NCBI GenBank assembly: GCA_043764895.1
Contig: JAYUJY010000174.1
Location: 1-64,000 of the forward strand
Origin: JAAFJU01 sp043764895
GTDB lineage: Bacteria; Cyanobacteriota; Cyanobacteriia; Leptolyngbyales; Leptolyngbyaceae
Direction: 5' to 3'
Length of the DNA: 64,000 nt
Part shown: one piece after another, positions 58,745-64,000 of the stretch
How the letters are laid out: every line of letters starts with the position of its first letter
Numbering within the stretch: the first letter of the stretch is position 1
Position numbers and translations under genes: made by a program
Notes under the pieces: generated by a model
Seen by the model: only the letters and a program-made list of their open reading frames with translations
Told to the model about the DNA's origin: nothing
Database searches by the model: none

Positions 58745-59509
58745 ATGGAACCACTATCGATCGCATTATCCCTGTTACTCGGCCTGATTTCGCCTGTCGG
58801 CATCGTGAGCGATCGCGTGGCTGAACAGCAAATTCGCAAGCAGCTTTATAAAGCCGAGTCGTTGCAGGTCCGGATTGACAACGCGCCGACGTATCAATTA
58901 GTCAAGGGAAAAATAGATCAGGTCCGCGTGGCGGGTCGGGGTTTGTACTTGACGCCGGATGTGCGCATTGAGGGACTGGACATCGAGACGGACCCGATCG
59001 CTCTAGTGGGATTGAGTACCAAACTGGAGAAACCCCTTCAGGCAGCAGTTCGGCTAACCTTAACCGAAGCCGACATCAACCGCGCATTTTTAGATCCGCA
59101 ATTTACAGCCGCATTTAACAACCTCGGCACCGATCGCACAGGCAAGCGAGGCCGTTACCAGGTGCTCAATCCGCAGATTAAGCTGTTGGGACGCGATCGC
59201 ATTCGCCTTGCAGCGCAACTCACTGAGCGAGGTTATCCAGGGACGCTCAATCTCACGATGGAAACCAACATTACCGTCGTGGCAGGGCGATCGATCGAAC
59301 TCGTCAATCCCATCATCAAAGTCAACGACAAACTCGCCCCCCAAATCCTCGTCGATTCGCTCTCAAAAGGGGCCAGTCAACGGTTTGACCTCAACCAATT
59401 TGAGTCCATGGGCATGACCCTTCGAGTGCTTAAATTAGAACAAGTTCAAGAAGGACTTCAACTGGTTGGGTTTGCTCAAGTCCGCCCAAAACCCGAGAAA
59501 ATGCCTTAG
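58745..59509 (+). CDS. DUF2993 (LmeA-like) lipid-binding-domain protein
   Basis: 254 residues, N-terminal hydrophobic segment (SIALSLLLGLISPVGIVSDR) and a beta-rich DUF2993 domain: AESLQVRIDNAPTYQLVKGK, DQVRVAGRGLYL, TLTEADINRAFL. DUF2993/LmeA proteins bind lipids; in cyanobacteria they are usually predicted periplasmic. Family C repeat follows before the convergent kinase gene. Confidence 0.85.
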   Translation: MEPLSIALSLLLGLISPVGIVSDRVAEQQIRKQLYKAESLQVRIDNAPTYQLVKGKIDQVRVAGRGLYLTPDVRIEGLDIETDPIALVGLSTKLEKPLQAAVRLTLTEADINRAFLDPQFTAAFNNLGTDRTGKRGRYQVLNPQIKLLGRDRIRLAAQLTERGYPGTLNLTMETNITVVAGRSIELVNPIIKVNDKLAPQILVDSLSKGASQRFDLNQFESMGMTLRVLKLEQVQEGLQLVGFAQVRPKPEKMP

Positions 59510-59570
59510 TACTGAGCAGCATAAATAAGACCATTATTAAAATCAATCAAAACGAGGGTCGCTATTAGAT

Positions 59571-59711
59571 CTCTTCTTTGTTGGGTTCCGGGCACGGCGA
59601 GCCGTGCCCCTACAGATCCGGGTTCCAGAGATTGTAGGGGCATGGCTTGCCGTGCCCTAAACCCAACAAAGAGGCATTGAATATCCGGATTATTTACGCC
59701 GCAGACTACTA
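59571..59711. repeat. Dispersed palindromic repeat, family C, copy 4 (most complete)
   Basis: Left arm CTCTTCTTTGTTGGGTT, GGGCACGGCGAGCCGTGCCC; spacer ACAGATCCGGGTTCCAGAGA; right arm TGTAGGGGCATGGCTTGCCG, TGCCCTAAACCCAACAAAGA; tail TTATTTACGCCGCAGACTAC. It separates two convergent genes and its last bases form the stop codon of the Ser/Thr kinase gene. Confidence 0.85.
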
Positions 59712-62330
59712 GTCCATCTGCTGAAGGGCCAGACGTTCTAAGGCCGGACGAGCGCGAAGTGCAGGTTGGAAATTAGGTTTGTTTGCAAGGGCATGGTCGA
59801 TCGATTGCAGGGCTTCCGCGTAGCGCTGAAGCTCAATGAGCACGCGGCTGCGCCAGTACCAAGGAATATGGCTTTCGGGCTTGAGATGGATGGCGCGATC
59901 GAAACAGGCGATGGCTTCTCGATGACGTTTGAGCTTCATCAGCGCACTGGCAAGACTGCACCACAGTTTAGGCTCGTTGGGCGTGTTGTGAATGGCGCGA
60001 TCGTAGCAACTAATGGCATCTTCATAGCGCCCCAAGCCAAACAACGTATCCCCGCGAATTTTTAACGCTTCGGGATTATCAGGGTTGCGCTGAAGCTCAG
60101 GGGTATAGGTCGTGAGCGATCGGGTTTTTTGGCGAACTTTTTCTAGGAGCGGACCCCGCAAAATCCACGATCCCGTTTGGTCGGTGTTGCGGCCAGTGCC
60201 CAGGTTGGGGTTAGCTTTGGCGGCGACGAGAGCGGCCAGGAGATTTAGGGAGTCGAGGGGCGCGGGCATCTCGGTGCTGGCGCTTTCAGCGAAGGTCGAT
60301 TGGCTATCGATATGGTTAAGCTTGGCGGCAATTTTGGCAGCGGTGCGTTGGCCTGTGATATTGGCGGCATTGGCGACGGCGGTCGTGCGCAGGTCTGAGG
60401 AAGATTCTCCTAAACTTTGGGGCAGAATCGGAAGACTGAGGATCGTGGAATCGTCTTCGATCGCTTCATCCAGTGGATTAGGGATAGGTCGGAGACTGTT
60501 CTGGCAACGCGATCGTTCTTTTTTTGCGTCGGGTTCATTGGGGTGAAGGGTGAGGATTTGGGCATAGACGGTGATGGCCTCTTCCAGTCGGTTCATGCTT
60601 TCTAGAATTTTGGCTTTGGCCTGCAACGTTTTAAGATGGTCTGGATCGGACATGAGTGCCTGGTCCACGTCCTGAAGCGCACCGTCCCAGTCTCGGCGCT
60701 GACAGCGGATATCACTGCGCACCAGCCAAGCTTTGGCATGGTCAGATTCACTGCCGAGGAGGACATCTAGAATCACGATCGCTTCGTCATAGCGTTGAAG
60801 TTTGGCAAGAGTCGTGCCGTAGGTCAGCAGGGTGCGGGGATTGCTGGGATCGCTTTGGTAAGCAGATTTGGCGAGTACGAGGGCTTCAGAATAATGGCCG
60901 AACTGAAGTAGGGCGTAAGCGTCAGCTCGATCGATGAGGATTCGCTTCCGACTTTCGACTGCAAGCTGAAATTTTGGCTTAATTTCGACGGCGCGGCTAT
61001 AGGCGAGCAGCGCTTTGTTCGGGTGCCCAAGCGTTTCCAAGACCTTACCCCGATCGTGCCATGCCCAGACGTTATCGGGCTGGAGTTCGACGACCTTGAC
61101 ATAGACCCCGAGGGCTTCTTCTGGTCGGTTGAGATTTTCGAGCAGGACGCCGAGCTTTAGCCAAACGCTGGCATCATTGGGCGCATGTTGCGTGGCTTTT
61201 TGATAGGCCGCGATCGCATTTTCAAATTGCTGAATCCCGTCGTAGGCCATGCCTTGCTTCATCCACAGCGTCGCATCTTCCGGCTGACGTTGAAGCGCCC
61301 GATCGTATGCCGCGATCGCCTCGCGGAAATGCTGTCTCTGGAGCAAATAATCCCCACGCTCGACCCAAGCAATACTACTCGTACTCGGGTCTAAATTAGA
61401 ATCTACACCGTTCGGAGTTAAGGCGGTGCAAGAAGTGGCGGCCCCCTCTCGGCAGATTGCCGTTACCCCCAGCGCTGGAATGGGCCGATCGATCGATGGA
61501 AGAGACGCACCGAAGCACTCACTTGTCGATGATTGCTGAAGGATTTCAAGAACTTCCTCCGCGCAGCCGTAGCGTTCATTCACGTCATAGCGTACGAGTC
61601 GATCGAGCACTTCTGCAAATTCAGGACTCACCTCGGCTTGATCTCGCCAAAACAGTTCCCGACTCTCTGGATCGCGCTGGAGATGCTTGGGAGAATAGCC
61701 CGTCATGGCCTGAATGCCAATCATGCCGATCGCATAGAGATCACTTTCAAAACAAGAACAGCCCAATAGCTGCTCTGGAGGTGCATAGCCCGAAGAACCC
61801 ACAATAATCGCTGGGTCATCAATGGACGACAGGGTAAGCTGCTTCACCGCCCCAAAGTCAATCAACACAATCTTACGATCGCCTTCACGGCGGATCAAGT
61901 TGCTAGGCTTGATATCCCGATGAATCACCTGATTCTGATGCACAAAAACTAATAGGGTTAAAATCTCCTGAATCAAGCTCTTCGTGTCGGCCTCAGTCAG
62001 CGGCAAACTGTTTTTGAAGCTCTGATTCAAAACCCATCCTGGAATATATTCTTGAACAAGATAAAGTTGTCGAGCCTCTTCAAAGTGCGCCGTCAGATGG
62101 GGAATCTGATCGTGGTGTCCGAGCGCGTGCAGCACCACCGCCTCTGCCTCAAACAATCGTTTTGCCGCCTCCCACGCTTCAGGACTTTTCACCTTAGGCT
62201 GTAATTTTTTGACAACGCAAAACGGTTTGCCGGGAAGGTGCTGGTCTCGTGCCAGATAGGTCTGCCCAAAACCACCGCCCCCAAGCTGGCGCAAAACATC
62301 ATATCGTCCGGCAAGGAGTTTATGGGGCAT
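59709..62330 (-). CDS. Ser/Thr protein kinase with C-terminal TPRs
   Basis: 873 residues. Kinase domain 1-270: GGGGFGQTYLARDQ (Gly loop), VKKL (Lys), HRDIKPSNLIRREGD (catalytic loop, about 139), IDFGAVKQL (DFG), YAPPEQLLG. Thereafter about 330-860 a series of roughly 14 TPRs (ALQRQPEDATLWMKQGMAYD and similar), broken by a Ser/Gln-rich linker near 620-720. No membrane helix. Typical cyanobacterial SPK with a TPR scaffold. Its stop lies at the edge of a family C repeat. Confidence 0.92.
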   Translation of the reverse strand: MPHKLLAGRYDVLRQLGGGGFGQTYLARDQHLPGKPFCVVKKLQPKVKSPEAWEAAKRLFEAEAVVLHALGHHDQIPHLTAHFEEARQLYLVQEYIPGWVLNQSFKNSLPLTEADTKSLIQEILTLLVFVHQNQVIHRDIKPSNLIRREGDRKIVLIDFGAVKQLTLSSIDDPAIIVGSSGYAPPEQLLGCSCFESDLYAIGMIGIQAMTGYSPKHLQRDPESRELFWRDQAEVSPEFAEVLDRLVRYDVNERYGCAEEVLEILQQSSTSECFGASLPSIDRPIPALGVTAICREGAATSCTALTPNGVDSNLDPSTSSIAWVERGDYLLQRQHFREAIAAYDRALQRQPEDATLWMKQGMAYDGIQQFENAIAAYQKATQHAPNDASVWLKLGVLLENLNRPEEALGVYVKVVELQPDNVWAWHDRGKVLETLGHPNKALLAYSRAVEIKPKFQLAVESRKRILIDRADAYALLQFGHYSEALVLAKSAYQSDPSNPRTLLTYGTTLAKLQRYDEAIVILDVLLGSESDHAKAWLVRSDIRCQRRDWDGALQDVDQALMSDPDHLKTLQAKAKILESMNRLEEAITVYAQILTLHPNEPDAKKERSRCQNSLRPIPNPLDEAIEDDSTILSLPILPQSLGESSSDLRTTAVANAANITGQRTAAKIAAKLNHIDSQSTFAESASTEMPAPLDSLNLLAALVAAKANPNLGTGRNTDQTGSWILRGPLLEKVRQKTRSLTTYTPELQRNPDNPEALKIRGDTLFGLGRYEDAISCYDRAIHNTPNEPKLWCSLASALMKLKRHREAIACFDRAIHLKPESHIPWYWRSRVLIELQRYAEALQSIDHALANKPNFQPALRARPALERLALQQMD

Positions 62331-62435
62331 GGGTCGCGATCGGGTTTTCTATTTCTATGTCCCCTTTAACGTTCCCGAACTGGATTGGAATAACTCACGA
62401 TTCCGGTGCAAGTTCATGCGTTATTTACCGATCGT

Positions 62436-62942
62436 TTACGAGTTATTTATATTTTTCATCGTACGCTGCATTTCCCGCTGATCGTCCTTGCGACGACTAT
62501 CTTCTCGTTTGTCGTGAAGCTTTCTACCTTTTACGAGGGCGAGATCGATTTTGACAATGCCGCGCTTAAAGTACATTTTTAGCGGCACCAAGGTCAGTCC
62601 TTCTTGATCGACCCGACCGACGAGCTTACGGATTTCCTGGCGGTGCATCAAGAGCTTGCGCGTACGGCGAGGATCGTGGTTGAACACTTGGGCTGTGGTC
62701 TGGTGAGGCGAGACGTGGACGTTGTGGAGATGGATTTCATTTTGACGAATCAGCGCAAACCCGTCCCGCAGATTGGCCTTGCCTTCCCGGATGGACTTGA
62801 CCTCAGTCCCAACGAGCGCAATGCCCACTTCAAAAGTGTCTAAGATTTCATATTCAAACCGCGCCTGCCGATTATCCGCAACGATTTTGAAGCCGTCACC
62901 GGGAGGGGTTGATTTTTTGGCGGGTGTTTTTTTCGTGTTCAT
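62436..62942 (-). CDS. smpB: SsrA-binding protein SmpB (trans-translation)
   Basis: 168 residues. The family pattern is clear: FEVGIALVGTEVKSIREGKA, NLRDGFALI, HQTTAQVFNHDPRRTRKLLM, LVPLKMYFKRGIVKIDLALV and KGRKLHDKREDSRRKD. A Lys/Pro-rich extension of about 18 residues at the N-terminus is longer than in many bacteria. SmpB carries tmRNA to stalled ribosomes. tmRNA itself is not in the window. Confidence 0.97.
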   Translation of the reverse strand: MNTKKTPAKKSTPPGDGFKIVADNRQARFEYEILDTFEVGIALVGTEVKSIREGKANLRDGFALIRQNEIHLHNVHVSPHQTTAQVFNHDPRRTRKLLMHRQEIRKLVGRVDQEGLTLVPLKMYFKRGIVKIDLALVKGRKLHDKREDSRRKDDQREMQRTMKNINNS

Positions 62943-62957
62943 ACTCTTAATTCTACT

Positions 62958-63725
62958 CTAAAGCCCTGCGAACCATTCGTAGCCTTGATCTTCCCAAAAG
63001 CCCTTGACGGGGTTTAGGCCGTAGGTGGCGGTGGCGATCAACAGGGCACGATCGCGCCTCGAACTCAGCCACTCCGGAGGAATCAGCGCTTTGGTAAAGG
63101 TGATGCGCGTGACCCATTTGCTCAACTTGTAGCCTAGTTTAATGGGCGAGGCGAGGCGGAGGGGTGCGCCGTTGGGAACCGGAATCGGATTGCCGTTCAT
63201 CTCATAGGCCAAAATCGTCTGGGGGTGCAGGACCGAGGCGATATCCCAGCTCTCGTAGTAGCCATCGGCGGATTGGAAATAAACGTACTTTACATCAGAG
63301 GCAGGCTGGGCCAGTCGGGCAAGATCCACAAGGCTGACCCCCGCCCACTGAACCACCGCCGCCCACCCTTCAACGCAAACGTGGCGAATAATCATGGATT
63401 TTTTGTCGATCGGGTAGAGATCGCTGAGGGCAAGGCTCAAAGGTTTAGCAACTGCGCCGTCAATGGTGAGCCGAAACTCCTGCGGGTCTAGCACTGGGTA
63501 GTTGCGAGAAAATCCATTGACAATCAAATCGTCAGGCTTAACGGCACTTAGCGGCAGGTCTGGAATCGGTCTTTGGGCGTTGAGCAGGAGAGACTCCACC
63601 GATTCATTCCAGGGTTCGGTGAGAAAGCCAACGAGATTGCCTAGATCGGCAGACGCGCACCCGCCGAGGGTCAGGCTCATTCCGGACAGTCCCGTGAGTT
63701 TTAGAAAGTCTCGACGTGTAATCAT
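62958..63725 (-). CDS. Tat-exported molybdopterin-dependent oxidoreductase (MsrP/YedY-like)
   Basis: About 255 residues from the ATG at 63725; the frame is open back to 63821 but the nearer start gives a normal Tat signal, MITRRDFLKLTG, followed by a lipobox-like LTLGGCAS. The sulfite-oxidase-type Mo domain has the ligand Cys in HVCVEGWAAVVQWAGV, with EFRLTIDGAVAKPLSL and RLASPIKLGYKLSKWVTRIT. Likely reduces a periplasmic S-oxide such as methionine sulfoxide. No partner heme subunit is seen. Its start region is 16 bp from smpB (upstream in the transcript). Confidence 0.85.
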   Translation of the reverse strand: MITRRDFLKLTGLSGMSLTLGGCASADLGNLVGFLTEPWNESVESLLLNAQRPIPDLPLSAVKPDDLIVNGFSRNYPVLDPQEFRLTIDGAVAKPLSLALSDLYPIDKKSMIIRHVCVEGWAAVVQWAGVSLVDLARLAQPASDVKYVYFQSADGYYESWDIASVLHPQTILAYEMNGNPIPVPNGAPLRLASPIKLGYKLSKWVTRITFTKALIPPEWLSSRRDRALLIATATYGLNPVKGFWEDQGYEWFAGL

Positions 63726-64000
63726 AGAAAGTAAGTCTGATGCAAGGTCTTTTAATTCTGACAGCATTTCTGACCAAACGGGTCGATCGCCCAATGTTCC
63801 ATGTCGTTCGTTGCTACTCATTACGTTAACCTGGACGATCGCTAATTGTTTGAATGCTCATCCCGCAAAAGACTTGAATAACCGTATCAGGCTCCCAGCG
63901 GAGAGCCTATATCTTAATGGCTTTTGGCTGGGAAAATAGACACTTACATCGTAAGATAATATAGAGTTTGATTGAGAACATTTTTTCAATATCCTTTCAG

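Overview
The window is chromosomal DNA from a cyanobacterium. The evidence is the very high density of HIP1-type words (GCGATCGC and its GATCG core), an XisH/XisI pair, DUF928, DUF29 and DUF2993 proteins, two CHASE2 hybrid histidine kinases, a CHAT-TPR protein, and an Mrp antiporter operon without a full-length MrpA. The genus cannot be fixed from this sequence alone.

Layout. 0-2.6 kb: an arsenic locus in which arsR diverges from aquaporin-arsC-arsH. 2.6-4.6 kb: a large APC-type permease. 4.7-20.1 kb: a signalling block, mostly on the minus strand: FIST sensor, histidine kinase, CHASE2 hybrid kinase and multi-REC regulator as one putative operon; then a methyltransferase, a DUF1460 protein and a Spy-like protein; then a REC-kinase overlapping a second CHASE2 hybrid kinase. 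20.3-24.2 kb: DUF928 and CHAT-TPR. 24.5-28 kb: formaldehyde detoxification (frmA plus S-formylglutathione hydrolase), a possible papain-fold protein and a VanX-like dipeptidase. 28.1-29.2 kb: a tyrosine recombinase. 29.1-33.2 kb: mrpCDEFGAB. 33.4-39.6 kb: a frameshifted LabA-like NYN gene, an SDR and a large SNF2 helicase.

39.6-56.2 kb is an accessory island. It holds at least seven toxin-antitoxin-like pairs (two VapBC, one PIN plus partner, DUF4160/DUF2442, ParDE with a broken toxin, BrnT with an unusual fused partner, XisHI), an orphan HsdR-N-like nuclease, and a STAND/NB-ARC-TPR protein beside a small helical protein. The last two share a short N/Q/G/T-rich motif, at the N-terminus of the NTPase and the C-terminus of the small protein. 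This is the arrangement described for bacterial amyloid-signalling NLR/effector pairs and is the most exciting item here. An SPFH-GYF_2 protein and a zinc-ribbon membrane protein lie next door.

Two families of short direct repeats sit at the boundaries between island modules about every 0.8-0.9 kb, giving a cassette-like structure. One family (39.6-43.0 kb) partly matches the 3' end of the NB-ARC gene; the other (50.9-55.7 kb) is the 3' end of xisI. Two island genes (parE and a DUF29 gene) are each interrupted by one in-frame TAG, each apparently at a former CAG Gln codon. Palindromic dispersed repeats of two further families occur outside coding sequence across the window.

56.2-64 kb returns to core-like genes: a secreted SH3-like protein, a TPR protein, PrxQ/Bcp, DUF2993, a Ser/Thr kinase with TPRs, smpB, and a Tat-exported molybdopterin oxidoreductase. 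No rRNA, tRNA or CRISPR array was recognised. All family assignments come from reading motifs by eye; no database search was run.
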